In this document: positions 1 to 8,184 of the stretch, one piece after another
Layout of the letters: every line of letters starts with the position of its first letter
How positions within the stretch are numbered: the stretch's first letter is position 1
Assembly: GCA_002420235.1 (NCBI GenBank)
Contig: DIHQ01000034.1
Span: forward strand, 989-23,256
Length of the DNA stretch: 22,268 nucleotides
Source of the DNA: Flavobacteriales bacterium UBA5692
GTDB taxonomy: Bacteria; Bacteroidota; Bacteroidia; Flavobacteriales_D; Sanyastnellaceae
Reading direction: 5' to 3'
Position numbers and translations under genes: made by a program
The notes under the pieces: generated by a model
Told to the model about the DNA's origin: nothing
What the model saw: only the letters and a program-made list of their open reading frames with translations
Database searches by the model: none

Positions 1-910
1 CTTCTCTTCCACGATCGGCGCTCCACAGGACTGGACGCGCACCAGCCAACTCCCACCGTGCCACTTCATCAGCCATGCTTGCAATCGTCCACTCGTGGGG
101 CACGACAATTGCACATAAACCTTGCTCCCACGATTCGCGAGCGGCAGCCAATTCTGGTTGCCACGCACTGCCAACCACCAAGCACGGTCGGTCATTCACC
201 CATGACCTCAAGGCCTCATCGATCCGATGTTGCCTCACTGCTTCAATTACGCGGTCAAAACGGGGATCGCCACCGACTTCAGCGTTGATATCATATCGAC
301 TAAGGGACGATAAAGACAATTCCGTCTGCACCCAAATGTGGCGCATGGACTTCCATGCCTGACGCTGGTAATTCCCCCCAAACCGGAACGGCCACCTTCC
401 AGGCAAAACATGAGCGGCGAATAGCCCAACGGGCACTCCATCTGAACGCAACAAAGACAATAACGTTGGCCACACATCGTACTTAGTTATAAGCAGTCCT
501 TTAAGGCGCATGGTGCCGCCTGCAGCGGCAATAAATGCCTGCACGGCCGGCCTCACGTCCAGCGGCATAGCAGTCGCATGATCGAATTCCTGCCACCACT
601 CCGGTTGCCTCAGAGCAAAAGCTTCCAATCCCGAAGCACTGTAAAACGATAACAACAACGCATCGTCCGGATGCAGCTTCCGCCAGGATTCCATAACCGG
701 CAATGCTTGCTCGTATTCACCAACAGAAGCGCAATGGAACCACATCCACTGCTGCCTTTGTTTAAGCTGTGATGTTGAATTTCGCAGCCCATCCAAGCTA
801 CCCTTGCGCATGGTTAACCAGCCGCGGGCTTTGGCGTGGCCAAATACCGCAGACAAGCCGATACTCAAGCGGTACAACCGCATCACTAAACCATGAAAAA
901 TCACTCCCAT
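1..910 (-). CDS. waaA: 3-deoxy-D-manno-octulosonic acid (KDO) transferase, 3' end cut off by the window edge
   Basis: Transfers KDO from CMP-KDO to lipid A precursor at the inner face of the cytoplasmic membrane (known for the WaaA/KdtA family). I translated the minus strand by hand from the ATG at 910 and found 303 open codons with no stop before the edge. Family features seen: an N-terminal stretch MRLYRLSIGLSAV, the acceptor/catalytic segment FHCASVGEYEQALPV (residues ~74-88; the Glu of SVGE is the family's catalytic base), LLLSFYSASG, ITKYDVWPTLL, a HIWVQTE segment, GGDPRFDRV, the start of the GT-B second half at VVGSAWQPE, and VVPHEW. WaaA is usually 400-425 residues, so roughly 100 are missing. 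The start overlaps the stop of the upstream barrel gene by one base (TGATG), so the two are probably co-translated. Start at Met1 or the Met at residue 10 cannot be separated by sequence alone. Confidence 0.93.
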   Translation of the reverse strand, partial: MGVIFHGLVMRLYRLSIGLSAVFGHAKARGWLTMRKGSLDGLRNSTSQLKQRQQWMWFHCASVGEYEQALPVMESWRKLHPDDALLLSFYSASGLEAFALRQPEWWQEFDHATAMPLDVRPAVQAFIAAAGGTMRLKGLLITKYDVWPTLLSLLRSDGVPVGLFAAHVLPGRWPFRFGGNYQRQAWKSMRHIWVQTELSLSSLSRYDINAEVGGDPRFDRVIEAVRQHRIDEALRSWVNDRPCLVVGSAWQPELAAARESWEQGLCAIVVPHEWTIASMADEVARWELAGARPVLWSADRGRE

Positions 911-1671
911 CAGTACCAATGTTCGACGGATGATGAGCGCTTGTAAATATGAAAGACCCAACCCACCTGAAGCGAGAATAGTCGGTCGTTACGTGGGCCC
1001 TCATCCACTTGCTGGGTATCAAAATTCATTAGACGCTGGGGCCAAGTTCGAGCCTGCCAGAACTCGAGACCACCAAACCAATTCACCAAGCCATTGTCGC
1101 TCATGTGCCAGTATCCTACAAACTCCTTAACAGCCACACCCCAAGTTAGTCGGTCGTAACCAGATAAATATGGCTGATCAAGTTGCGTGATGGGGTTTTC
1201 CGTATTTTCAAAATGTATGCGATGGTGAAGAGAGCCCACCCCTCCTAAAATCAAAATCCCACTGTTCGGGTTTTTTCCTGCGATTGGAAGCAGCTTACCC
1301 CCATCGATGGTGAATAATCCGCAGCGCCCGGAAATGGTGAGTAAAGCCACTTGGCCTTCATTGTCAATCAACTGACCGTTGGGGGTAAGTAGATTGGACA
1401 GCATCCCCTCTTCTTCTACGCTGTAACCAAATCCAAAGTTCGCATTCATCCCAGCGAACCACCCAGAACGGAATTTGACATGAAACCCAGCACCGAAAGC
1501 ACCTCCACTGCCAAATCGATCACCCAAATCGCCCAATGCAGCACCGCCACCGCCCTGAATATGTATGTGCGGAGAAAACAACGAGCTGTCGCGAACAGAA
1601 CGCTGAGCTACCGATGGAGCGCACATAAAAGACCAGAGAAAACAAAGGGAAGCGAAAGCGGTATACTTCAT
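910..1671 (-). CDS. Hypothetical outer-membrane beta-barrel-like protein upstream of waaA
   Basis: A 253-residue exported protein. Residues 1-23 form a signal peptide (MKY, hydrophobic core, cleavage probably after PSVAQ). The mature part is rich in Gly and aromatics in alternating hydrophobic patterns (FGAGFHVKFRSGWFAGMNANFGFGYSVEEE; LFSLQVGWVFHIYKR near the C-terminus), as in small outer-membrane barrels. No enzyme motif is visible and I do not recognise a named family. Its TGA shares a base with the waaA ATG, so it may be made with the KDO transferase and could relate to the outer membrane or LPS; that role is inferred from context only. The start fits a clean signal peptide. It could instead be a soluble periplasmic beta protein; a barrel predictor would decide. 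Confidence 0.8.
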   Translation of the reverse strand: MKYTAFASLCFLWSFMCAPSVAQRSVRDSSLFSPHIHIQGGGGAALGDLGDRFGSGGAFGAGFHVKFRSGWFAGMNANFGFGYSVEEEGMLSNLLTPNGQLIDNEGQVALLTISGRCGLFTIDGGKLLPIAGKNPNSGILILGGVGSLHHRIHFENTENPITQLDQPYLSGYDRLTWGVAVKEFVGYWHMSDNGLVNWFGGLEFWQARTWPQRLMNFDTQQVDEGPRNDRLFSLQVGWVFHIYKRSSSVEHWY

Positions 1672-1767
1672 ACTGCTTGCAATTTACCAATGCGCTGTTA
1701 GCTTTTTTGAATCATTGGGGACATAACCGCACGTGGCCGCGGTATTTTTGAATTTCATCTCCGGTTA
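1672..1767. promoter_or_regulatory. Divergent promoter region; TATTTTTG -7 box facing the sugar operon
   Basis: This 96-base gap separates the minus-strand barrel gene from the plus-strand sugar operon. On the plus strand, TATTTTTG at 1743-1750 matches the Bacteroidota -7 consensus TAnnTTTG exactly. The nearest TTG upstream (1715-1717) is 25 bases away, a little far for the -33 element, so the -33 part is weak. The box would give a leader of only about 10-15 bases before the GTG at 1768. On the minus strand only an imperfect TAAATTG lies just before the barrel start. Inference from consensus only. Confidence 0.4.
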
Positions 1768-2901
1768 GTGAATCAAAAAATCCACATGGTTGACTTAGTA
1801 GGTCAACATGCCAAAATTCAAACAGAACTCGACGCAGCTATGCAACGAGTCATGGCGACTGGTGCATTCGTCAAAGGTCCAGAGGTCGCGGAATTTGCAA
1901 ACGAACTAGCAGAATTTACCGGAACTAGGCATGTCATTACGTGTGGAAACGGTACCGACGCTCTACAGATTGCGCTGATGGCGTTGGGTGTTGGGGCAGG
2001 CGACGAAGTAATCACAACCGGCTTCACTTTTGTCTCCACCGTTGAAGTAGTTGCTCTAACAGGGGCGACACCCGTTCTTGTAGATGTTCATCCCGATACC
2101 TTCACCATCAATCCCGAACACGTTCGAGCCGCCATAACGAACCGTACTAAGGCCATCATACCAGTCCACTTGTTTGGACAGATGGCGAATATGGATGAAC
2201 TGATGGATATCAGCGAACAAAATGGCATTCCCATCATAGAAGACAACGCGCAGGCCATTGGCGCCGTGTGGAGCGGCGACTACAAGCGCTCAGGGCAATC
2301 CGGCACATTTGGTCTGATGGGTACCACAAGTTTTTTTCCCTCAAAAAACCTTGGATGCATGGGAGACGGAGGCGCAATCATGACCAATGACGCAGAAATC
2401 GCAGAAAAGTGCCAACAAATCGCTAACCACGGAATGGCGGTCCAGTACCACCACGATGTGGTGGGTATCAATTCCCGGCTCGACGGATTACAGGCTGCCA
2501 TTCTGCGAGTCAAACTGAAACACCTAAAAAACTACATTGATGCAAGGCAAGCAGCAGCAGCGCGATACGACGCAATGCTCGAACTTTGTCCCGGGGTGCA
2601 GATTCCCGTGCGCGAACACCGCAGTTCCCATGTGTTTCACCAATACACCTTGAAAATTACCAACGGAAAGCGAAATGCGCTCAGGTCGCATTTGACCGAA
2701 CAGGGAATTCCATCGGCTATTTATTACCCCGTTCCTGGACACGCCCAGAAGGCCTTTTCACGATTTCAGTACAACCCCGACGCATACCCCTCAAGCGACG
2801 AACTTTCACAATCCGTCCTATCGTTACCCATGCACACGGAATTAAATGAAGATCAACAGCAGAAGATTTCAGGTGACATCTTTAATTTTATGAAAGAATA
2901 A
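1768..2901 (+). CDS. WbpE/WlbC-like PLP-dependent sugar aminotransferase (DegT/DnrJ/EryC1/StrS family)
   Basis: Probably aminates C3 of a UDP-3-keto-GlcNAc-uronic acid, giving UDP-2-acetamido-3-amino-2,3-dideoxy-glucuronate, a cytosolic step in surface polysaccharide precursor synthesis. The 377 residues have the full family layout: MVDL near the start, GNGTDALQIALMAL at ~61-73, PVHLFGQ at 132-138, EDNAQAIGA at 158-166 (Asp159 contacts the PLP ring nitrogen), the Schiff-base Lys193 in FFPSKNLGCMGDGG, and the C-terminal VFHQYTLK and LSLPMHTEL segments. The wording is close to the WbpE/WlbC subgroup. The start is GTG at 1768; the next in-frame ATG (1786) would trim six residues before the conserved MVDL, so GTG is preferred. 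It leads a seven-gene operon whose fourth and fifth members are the matching acetyltransferase and dehydrogenase. Specificity is inferred from subgroup wording plus context. Confidence 0.92.
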   Translation: MNQKIHMVDLVGQHAKIQTELDAAMQRVMATGAFVKGPEVAEFANELAEFTGTRHVITCGNGTDALQIALMALGVGAGDEVITTGFTFVSTVEVVALTGATPVLVDVHPDTFTINPEHVRAAITNRTKAIIPVHLFGQMANMDELMDISEQNGIPIIEDNAQAIGAVWSGDYKRSGQSGTFGLMGTTSFFPSKNLGCMGDGGAIMTNDAEIAEKCQQIANHGMAVQYHHDVVGINSRLDGLQAAILRVKLKHLKNYIDARQAAAARYDAMLELCPGVQIPVREHRSSHVFHQYTLKITNGKRNALRSHLTEQGIPSAIYYPVPGHAQKAFSRFQYNPDAYPSSDELSQSVLSLPMHTELNEDQQQKISGDIFNFMKE

Positions 2902-2907
2902 AAGCCC

Positions 2908-4224
2908 ATGAAAATAGCGGTAGTAGGGACCGGATATGTTGGACTCGTATCGGGAACGTGTCTTGCAGATACAGGGAATCAAGTGGTCTGCGTCGACATC
3001 GACGAACGAAAAGTCCAATCGATGAAAGCGGGTAACATCCCTATTTACGAACCCCAATTGGACTTACTATTCAATCGCAACATCAAAGCGGGCCGCTTGT
3101 CCTTTACAACCTCCCTTGCTGAAGGCATAGCAGACGCAAAACTCATCTTTTTAGCACTCCCAACACCACCTGGTGCAGATGGGTCAGCAGATTTGAGTTA
3201 CATCCTTGAAGTAGCAGATCAAATAGGTAAGTTGATTCGAGACTACAAGGTCATCATAGATAAAAGCACGGTACCGGTCGGGACCGCCGAGAAAGTGCAC
3301 GAAGCAATAGCCGCAAATTCCACCGTTGATTTTGACGTAGTTTCAAATCCCGAATTTCTTCGTGAAGGATTCGCCGTTACAGACTTTATGAAGCCTGACC
3401 GTGTCGTCATTGGTTGCACAAGCGCTCGAGCCCAGAAATTGATGGAAGAGCTGTACAAACCATTTGTGCGCCAAGGTAATCCCATCATTTTTATGGATGA
3501 AAAAAGTGCCGAGCTCACAAAATATGCAGCGAATTCTTTTCTTGCGATGAAAATCACCTTTATGAATGAGGTGGCTAACTTTTGCGAGCTTGTGGGCGCC
3601 GACGTTGATAAGGTTCGCAGGGGCATCGGCACTGATTCGCGAATTGGATCGCGCTTCCTTTTTCCCGGCATCGGGTATGGAGGGAGCTGCTTTCCGAAAG
3701 ACGTGCAGGCTTTGCATAAAAGTGGACAACAAGTCGACTTCGAATTCGGCATTCTCACCAGCGTCATGCGAACAAATGAGACGCAGAAAACCATCTTATT
3801 CGACCCGCTGCGTGATTACTTCAAGGGCAACCTGAATGGCAAGAAAATAGCAATATGGGGACTCGCCTTTAAACCTGAAACAGACGATATCCGAGAAGCG
3901 CCTTCTTTGTACATGATTGATAAGCTCAAAGCTGCGGGAGCCATTGTAGTGGCATTCGACCCGGAGGCCATGGATAACGTACGAGAGCGAATTGGTGACA
4001 ACATTCATTATGCCTCAAATCATATGGATGCGTTAAATGAGGCAGATGCTTTACTTATTTGCACAGAGTGGCAGGTCTTCCGAAATCCAAATATGGATGA
4101 TGTCAAATCCCGCTTGAAGTCACCTGTTGTTTTCGATGGGCGCAACTTGTATGAATTGGACACCATGCGTGAAAACGGGTTTTACTACAAGAGCATTGGA
4201 CGTTCAACCGTGCACCCTGCATAA
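2908..4224 (+). CDS. ugd: UDP-glucose 6-dehydrogenase
   Basis: Oxidises UDP-glucose to UDP-glucuronate with two NAD+ in the cytosol. The 438 residues follow the UDP-glucose/GDP-mannose dehydrogenase plan: Rossmann motif GTGYVGLVSGTCLA at 7-20, DKSTVPVGTA at 118-127, NPEFLREG at 147-154, the central helix ELTKYAANSFLAMKITFMNE (Lys205, Asn209), the catalytic Cys261 in GYGGSCFPKD, then the second dinucleotide-like domain with IWGLAFKPETDDIREAPS. Length is usual for the short bacterial Ugd type. It starts six bases after the aminotransferase stop, and its own TAA shares a base with the ATG of the UDP-xylose synthase. That coupling points to UDP-glucuronate being passed straight to the next enzyme. 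The YGGSCFPKD form and the partner enzyme support UDP-glucose rather than UDP-HexNAc as substrate. Confidence 0.95.
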   Translation: MKIAVVGTGYVGLVSGTCLADTGNQVVCVDIDERKVQSMKAGNIPIYEPQLDLLFNRNIKAGRLSFTTSLAEGIADAKLIFLALPTPPGADGSADLSYILEVADQIGKLIRDYKVIIDKSTVPVGTAEKVHEAIAANSTVDFDVVSNPEFLREGFAVTDFMKPDRVVIGCTSARAQKLMEELYKPFVRQGNPIIFMDEKSAELTKYAANSFLAMKITFMNEVANFCELVGADVDKVRRGIGTDSRIGSRFLFPGIGYGGSCFPKDVQALHKSGQQVDFEFGILTSVMRTNETQKTILFDPLRDYFKGNLNGKKIAIWGLAFKPETDDIREAPSLYMIDKLKAAGAIVVAFDPEAMDNVRERIGDNIHYASNHMDALNEADALLICTEWQVFRNPNMDDVKSRLKSPVVFDGRNLYELDTMRENGFYYKSIGRSTVHPA

Positions 4225-5210
4225 TGGAGCGCGTACTCATCACCGGAGCAGCAGGATTCTTAGGGTCGCACCTGTGCGATCGTTTCATCGCAGAAGGATT
4301 CAAGGTTGAGGCCATGGACAACCTCATAACCGGCAGTTTGAAAAATATCGCCCATTTGCAAGGTCATCCGCATTTTAACTTTCGCAGGAACGACGTTACG
4401 GAATTCATTGAAATCCCAGGCGAAATTGACCACGTGCTGCATTTTGCGTCGCCAGCATCACCGATTGACTATCTAAAAATTCCGATTCAAACCCTTAAGG
4501 TAGGTTCACTTGGCGTGCACAACTGCTTGGGCCTCGCCAAGCACAAAGGTGCCCGTATTACCATCGCCTCTACCAGCGAGGTTTATGGTGATCCGGAAGT
4601 GCACCCCCAGCACGAAGAATATTTCGGACACGTCAATGCTATCGGGCCACGTGGAGTTTATGACGAAGCTAAACGTTTCCAGGAATCCATTACCATGGCC
4701 TACCACCGATATCACGGGCTAGAGACGCGCATTGTGCGCATATTCAATACCTACGGACCACGCATGCGCTTAAATGACGGCCGCGCCCTTCCGGCATTCA
4801 TAGGCCAAGCATTACGCGGTGAGGACTTGACAGTATTTGGCGATGGGAGCCAGACCCGAAGCTTTTGTTACGTCGATGATCTGATCGAAGGCATATTCAG
4901 GCTACATTTTTCCGAAGAGACCCGGCCTGTCAACATCGGTAACCCTGACGAGATTACCATCGGGGATTTCGCTGAAGAAATCATAGCGCTAACTGGTACA
5001 AAGCAAAAAGTAGTTTACCAGGAGCTGCCCGAAAATGATCCCAAACATCGGCGCCCTGATATAACGCGGGCCAATGAAATTCTAGGCTGGGAACCATCCG
5101 TCGGCCGTGCCGAGGGTCTAAAGCGGACCTATGCTTATTTTCGAACTCTGACTCCGGAGGAATTGCACAAATCCGAACATAAGGATTTTACAGCCTTCAA
5201 GAAAAATTAG
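4224..5210 (+). CDS. uxs: UDP-glucuronate decarboxylase (UDP-xylose synthase), SDR family
   Basis: Decarboxylates UDP-glucuronate to UDP-xylose through a 4-keto intermediate with bound NAD+. The 328-residue protein is an extended short-chain dehydrogenase: GAAGFLGSHL at 8-17 binds NAD, HFASPASPIDY at 73-83 is typical of UXS, STSEVYGDPEVHPQ (116-129) carries the Thr/Ser and Glu119 catalytic positions, and Y146 with K150 form YxxxK. RIFNTYGPRM and GDGSQTRSFCYVDDL follow as in UXS proteins. It overlaps the ugd stop by one base (TAATG). The ASPASP and GDPEVHPQ signatures separate it from UDP-glucose 4-epimerases. The C-terminal ~25 residues (RTLTPEELHKSEHKD and on) are hydrophilic and less conserved. 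Product identity is inferred from motifs and coupling to ugd. Confidence 0.93.
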   Translation: MERVLITGAAGFLGSHLCDRFIAEGFKVEAMDNLITGSLKNIAHLQGHPHFNFRRNDVTEFIEIPGEIDHVLHFASPASPIDYLKIPIQTLKVGSLGVHNCLGLAKHKGARITIASTSEVYGDPEVHPQHEEYFGHVNAIGPRGVYDEAKRFQESITMAYHRYHGLETRIVRIFNTYGPRMRLNDGRALPAFIGQALRGEDLTVFGDGSQTRSFCYVDDLIEGIFRLHFSEETRPVNIGNPDEITIGDFAEEIIALTGTKQKVVYQELPENDPKHRRPDITRANEILGWEPSVGRAEGLKRTYAYFRTLTPEELHKSEHKDFTAFKKN

Positions 5211-5218
5211 ACGATTCA

Positions 5219-5821
5219 ATGGACTACCAGGCGCATGAAACTGCAGTCGTTGACGATGGGGCTACCATTGGAATGGGTACCAAAATTTGGCATTTCAGCC
5301 ATATCATGACTGGAGCTGTACTCGGTGAACACTGTAATATTGGGCAAAACGTCGTGGTCTCTTCCGGTGTGGTTTTGGGCGAGAACGTCAAAGTCCAAAA
5401 CAACGTGAGCATCTACGAAGGCGTCACGTGCGACGATGACGTCTTTTTGGGTCCAAGCTGTGTATTCACGAACATTACCAATCCACGAAGTGCCATTAAT
5501 CGCCGTGACCATTTTGCCCAAACTCACGTTGGAAAAGGCGCTAGTATAGGAGCCAACGCAACCATCGTTTGCGGCCATGACATCGGAGCTTACGCCTTCG
5601 TTGGTGCAGGTGCTGTAGTGACCAAAGATGTTCCCGCCTATGCATTGGTTGTAGGAAATCCTGCCCGTCATATGGGTTGGGTTTCTGCCTTGGGGCACCG
5701 CCTTGAATTTGATGAGAATGAGCAGGCCACCTGCCCTGAAAGCGGAGATCAATACAAATTAATCCTAGACGAAGGAGCCAATTCAGTTGTAATGACAGAC
5801 GAGTCACATGGGAATTTATGA
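5219..5821 (+). CDS. WbpD/WlbB-like N-acetyltransferase (left-handed beta-helix)
   Basis: Likely acetylates the 3-amino group of UDP-2-acetamido-3-amino-2,3-dideoxy-glucuronate using acetyl-CoA, giving UDP-GlcNAc3NAcA. The 200 residues show hexapeptide repeats throughout ([LIV]-G-x-x-x-x: TIGMGTKIW, VLGENVKVQNN, SIGANATI, DIGAYAFVGAG), forming a left-handed beta-helix that trimerises. Segments VQNNVSIYEGV, GPSCVFTNITNPRS and the VVGNPARHMGWVS end closely follow the WbpD/WlbB subgroup rather than general sugar acetyltransferases. It starts nine bases after the UXS stop. Its last 14 bases overlap the next dehydrogenase gene, which is the first enzyme of the same pathway. With the aminotransferase at the operon head, three of four expected steps of the route are present. 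Confidence 0.93.
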   Translation: MDYQAHETAVVDDGATIGMGTKIWHFSHIMTGAVLGEHCNIGQNVVVSSGVVLGENVKVQNNVSIYEGVTCDDDVFLGPSCVFTNITNPRSAINRRDHFAQTHVGKGASIGANATIVCGHDIGAYAFVGAGAVVTKDVPAYALVVGNPARHMGWVSALGHRLEFDENEQATCPESGDQYKLILDEGANSVVMTDESHGNL

Positions 5822-7109
5822 GAAATTATTGAATGGTGGAAGCACCATGAGCGTGGTGGGGTTAGGGTATGTGGGGCTGCCCATTGCTCTGGCTTTTGCC
5901 AAACAAATCAAAGTCATCGGTTTCGATATCAACCCGGAACGTGTGGAGCTTATGCGCAAAAATATTGATCCATCAAATGAAATCGAATCGTCCAACTTTG
6001 AAGGATGTGACATTACGTTCACCACTGATCCTGAAGATTTGAAGCAGGCTCAGTTTCACATCATAGCCGTACCCACACCCATTAACCGGTCCAACCACCC
6101 GGACTTAAATCCTTTGCTTGGGGCATCAGCCACTGTAGGGCGTGCCCTGAAGACAGGCGACTATGTTGTTTACGAATCAACCGTATACCCGGGATGCACC
6201 GAAGAGGACTGCGTACCTATCCTAGAAGAGGTCAGCGGCTTAAAATTCAACTCCGACTTCAAGGTGGGATACAGTCCCGAGCGCATCAATCCAGGTGACA
6301 AGGTCAATACCATCGAGACTATCGTCAAGGTCGTCAGCGGCTCTTGTAATGAAAGTGCAGATCAAATCGCACGGACGTATGACCTTGTCGTCAAAGCCGG
6401 CATCCATAAAGCTCCGAGCATAAAAGTGGCTGAAGCCTCGAAAATCATTGAGAATACCCAGCGCGATGTCAACATTGCACTGATGAACGAGTTGAGTATC
6501 ATTTTCGAACGCATTGGCATCAACACATACGACGTGCTTGAAGCTGCTGAAACGAAGTGGAACTTCTTGAAGTTTAGTCCTGGGTTGGTGGGCGGCCACT
6601 GCATCAGTATCGACCCATATTACCTGACATGGAAATCGGATAAACTTGGCTATCATGCCCGAGTCATCAATTCCGGTCGGTTCGTCAACGATGCCATGGG
6701 TGCCCATGTCGGTAAACAGGTAGTCAAGCGCATACTTGCACAAGGCCGTAACCTCCTCGATTCCCGCGTACTAGTCATGGGTATGACCTTCAAAGAAAAC
6801 GTTGCGGACACGCGCAATAGCAAGGTAATCGACGTAATAGAGGAATTGATGAGCTACAACATTGATGTAGATGTAGTTGACCCCTTTGCAGACCCAGTTG
6901 AAGTAGAGGAAGAGTACGCATTGACAATCAAGGATGTTCCAGAAACCGGTGCCTATGACGCCATTGTTTTGGCCGTCGCTCATTCGCCATACACGGCGAT
7001 GAAAGAGGAGGATTTCGCTGCACTTGTGCGCAACGAAAAAGGTGTCTTTGCCGATATCAAAGGTCTCTACCGGGGACAAATCCACGCCCTGGATTACTGG
7101 AGCCTGTAA
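5808..7109 (+). CDS. UDP-N-acetylhexosamine 6-dehydrogenase (WbpA/WbpO/TviB-like)
   Basis: Oxidises C6 of a UDP-N-acetylhexosamine, most likely UDP-GlcNAc, to the uronic acid with NAD+. The 433 residues contain VVGLGYVGLPIALAFA (16-31) for NAD binding, AVPTPI at 87-92, ESTVYPGCTEEDC, GYSPERINPGD (154-164), EASKIIENTQRDVNIALMNE (Lys212, Asn216), catalytic Cys265 in GGHCISIDPYYLTWK, and GMTFKENVADTRNSKV in the C-terminal domain. The GGHCISIDPYY and SPERINPGD forms define the HexNAc dehydrogenase branch and set it apart from the Ugd two genes upstream. UDP-GalNAc cannot be excluded from sequence; the adjacent WbpD- and WbpE-like genes favour UDP-GlcNAc. The start ATG lies inside the acetyltransferase gene (14-base overlap), and MGIYEKLLNGG before the Rossmann motif is usual for this subgroup. 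Confidence 0.92.
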   Translation: MGIYEKLLNGGSTMSVVGLGYVGLPIALAFAKQIKVIGFDINPERVELMRKNIDPSNEIESSNFEGCDITFTTDPEDLKQAQFHIIAVPTPINRSNHPDLNPLLGASATVGRALKTGDYVVYESTVYPGCTEEDCVPILEEVSGLKFNSDFKVGYSPERINPGDKVNTIETIVKVVSGSCNESADQIARTYDLVVKAGIHKAPSIKVAEASKIIENTQRDVNIALMNELSIIFERIGINTYDVLEAAETKWNFLKFSPGLVGGHCISIDPYYLTWKSDKLGYHARVINSGRFVNDAMGAHVGKQVVKRILAQGRNLLDSRVLVMGMTFKENVADTRNSKVIDVIEELMSYNIDVDVVDPFADPVEVEEEYALTIKDVPETGAYDAIVLAVAHSPYTAMKEEDFAALVRNEKGVFADIKGLYRGQIHALDYWSL

Positions 7110-7119
7110 ACAATTCTAA

Positions 7120-8184
7120 ATGCGCAATTTCAAATCCATATTAGTCACTGGCGGTGCCGGATTTATTGGGTCCCACGTAATACGAAAGTTGCTCATCAAT
7201 CGGCCCGAGGCGAAGGTTGTGAACCTCGACGCCTTAACCTATGCTGGCAACTTAACCAACCTTCGCGATGTGGAAACCAACTCACGCTATGCTTTTGTGA
7301 AAGGTGATATTCAGGATGCAGCTCTAATCGAAAAGCTATTTGCTGATTATACGTTTGATGCGGTGGTGCATTTGGCAGCAGAAAGCCATGTGGACCGAAG
7401 CATCGAAAACCCCATGGCCTTCCTCCAGACTAATATCCTTGGAACCGCGACCCTACTTAATGCAGCCCGAACCGCATGGGCCGAGGGCTTCGGTGATAGG
7501 ATTTTTTACCATATTTCTACCGACGAGGTCTACGGTTCGCTCGAGGCTGATGGGCTCTTCACCGAAGAGACAGCCTACGACCCGAGAAGTCCATACAGTT
7601 CTTCGAAAGCGTCCAGCGATCACTTGGTGAGATCGTGGCATCACACCTATGGATTGCCTGTCGTAATCTCCAATTGTTCCAATAACTACGGTGCATTTCA
7701 ATTTCCCGAAAAGCTCATCCCGCTTATGATTCGAAATATTCGTGACGAAATGCCCTTGCCCATTTACGGTGAAGGAATCAACGTGCGCGACTGGTTATGG
7801 GTAGAGGATCACGCTTCGGCTATTGACATCATTCTCCACGCCGGGGCGAATGGAAGGACATACAATATAGGTGGCCTCAACGAATGGAAAAACATCGATC
7901 TCGTTCACGAACTCATCCGCTTGGTTGACAAGGCACTCGGTCGACCCGAGGGCTATTCTAAAAAGCTCATCACCTTCGTTAAAGACCGATCGGGCCATGA
8001 CTTACGGTATGCCATCGACGCGTCACGTATTGAGAAAGAATTGGGTTGGACGCCTTCCATCAAATTTGAAGAAGGCCTAGCGGCCACGGTGGACTGGTAT
8101 CTCAACAATGGCGATTGGCTCGATTCCGTAACATCCGGGGCATATCAGAAGTATTATGAAACCATGTACGGCAACCGCGAGTGA
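7120..8184 (+). CDS. rmlB: dTDP-glucose 4,6-dehydratase
   Basis: Converts dTDP-glucose to dTDP-4-keto-6-deoxyglucose, the branch point for rhamnose and other deoxysugars. The 354 residues match the extended SDR RmlB family in full length: TGGAGFIGSHV at 10-20 binds NAD+, LDALTYAGNLTNL at 36-48 is an RmlB signature, AAESHVDRSI at 86-95, HISTDEVYGSL at 131-141 with Thr134, Asp135 and Glu136, and YSSSK with Tyr159 and Lys163. CSNNYGAFQFPEKLIPL and YGEGINVRDWLWVEDH follow. It begins ten bases after the previous stop. No rmlA, rmlC or rmlD is in the window, so the final sugar cannot be told from here; the product could feed rhamnose or an amino-deoxysugar. Its TGA shares a base with the next gene's ATG. 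Confidence 0.96.
   Translation: MRNFKSILVTGGAGFIGSHVIRKLLINRPEAKVVNLDALTYAGNLTNLRDVETNSRYAFVKGDIQDAALIEKLFADYTFDAVVHLAAESHVDRSIENPMAFLQTNILGTATLLNAARTAWAEGFGDRIFYHISTDEVYGSLEADGLFTEETAYDPRSPYSSSKASSDHLVRSWHHTYGLPVVISNCSNNYGAFQFPEKLIPLMIRNIRDEMPLPIYGEGINVRDWLWVEDHASAIDIILHAGANGRTYNIGGLNEWKNIDLVHELIRLVDKALGRPEGYSKKLITFVKDRSGHDLRYAIDASRIEKELGWTPSIKFEEGLAATVDWYLNNGDWLDSVTSGAYQKYYETMYGNRE

Noticed and set aside
3243..3794. A 183-codon open frame on the minus strand inside ugd
   Set aside because: Ugd is conserved over its full length here; the antisense reading shows no recognisable motif and is a shadow of its codon pattern.
5216..5752. A 178-codon open frame opposite the WbpD-like gene
   Set aside because: The plus-strand acetyltransferase has full hexapeptide repeats; the antisense frame is a by-product of the repeats.
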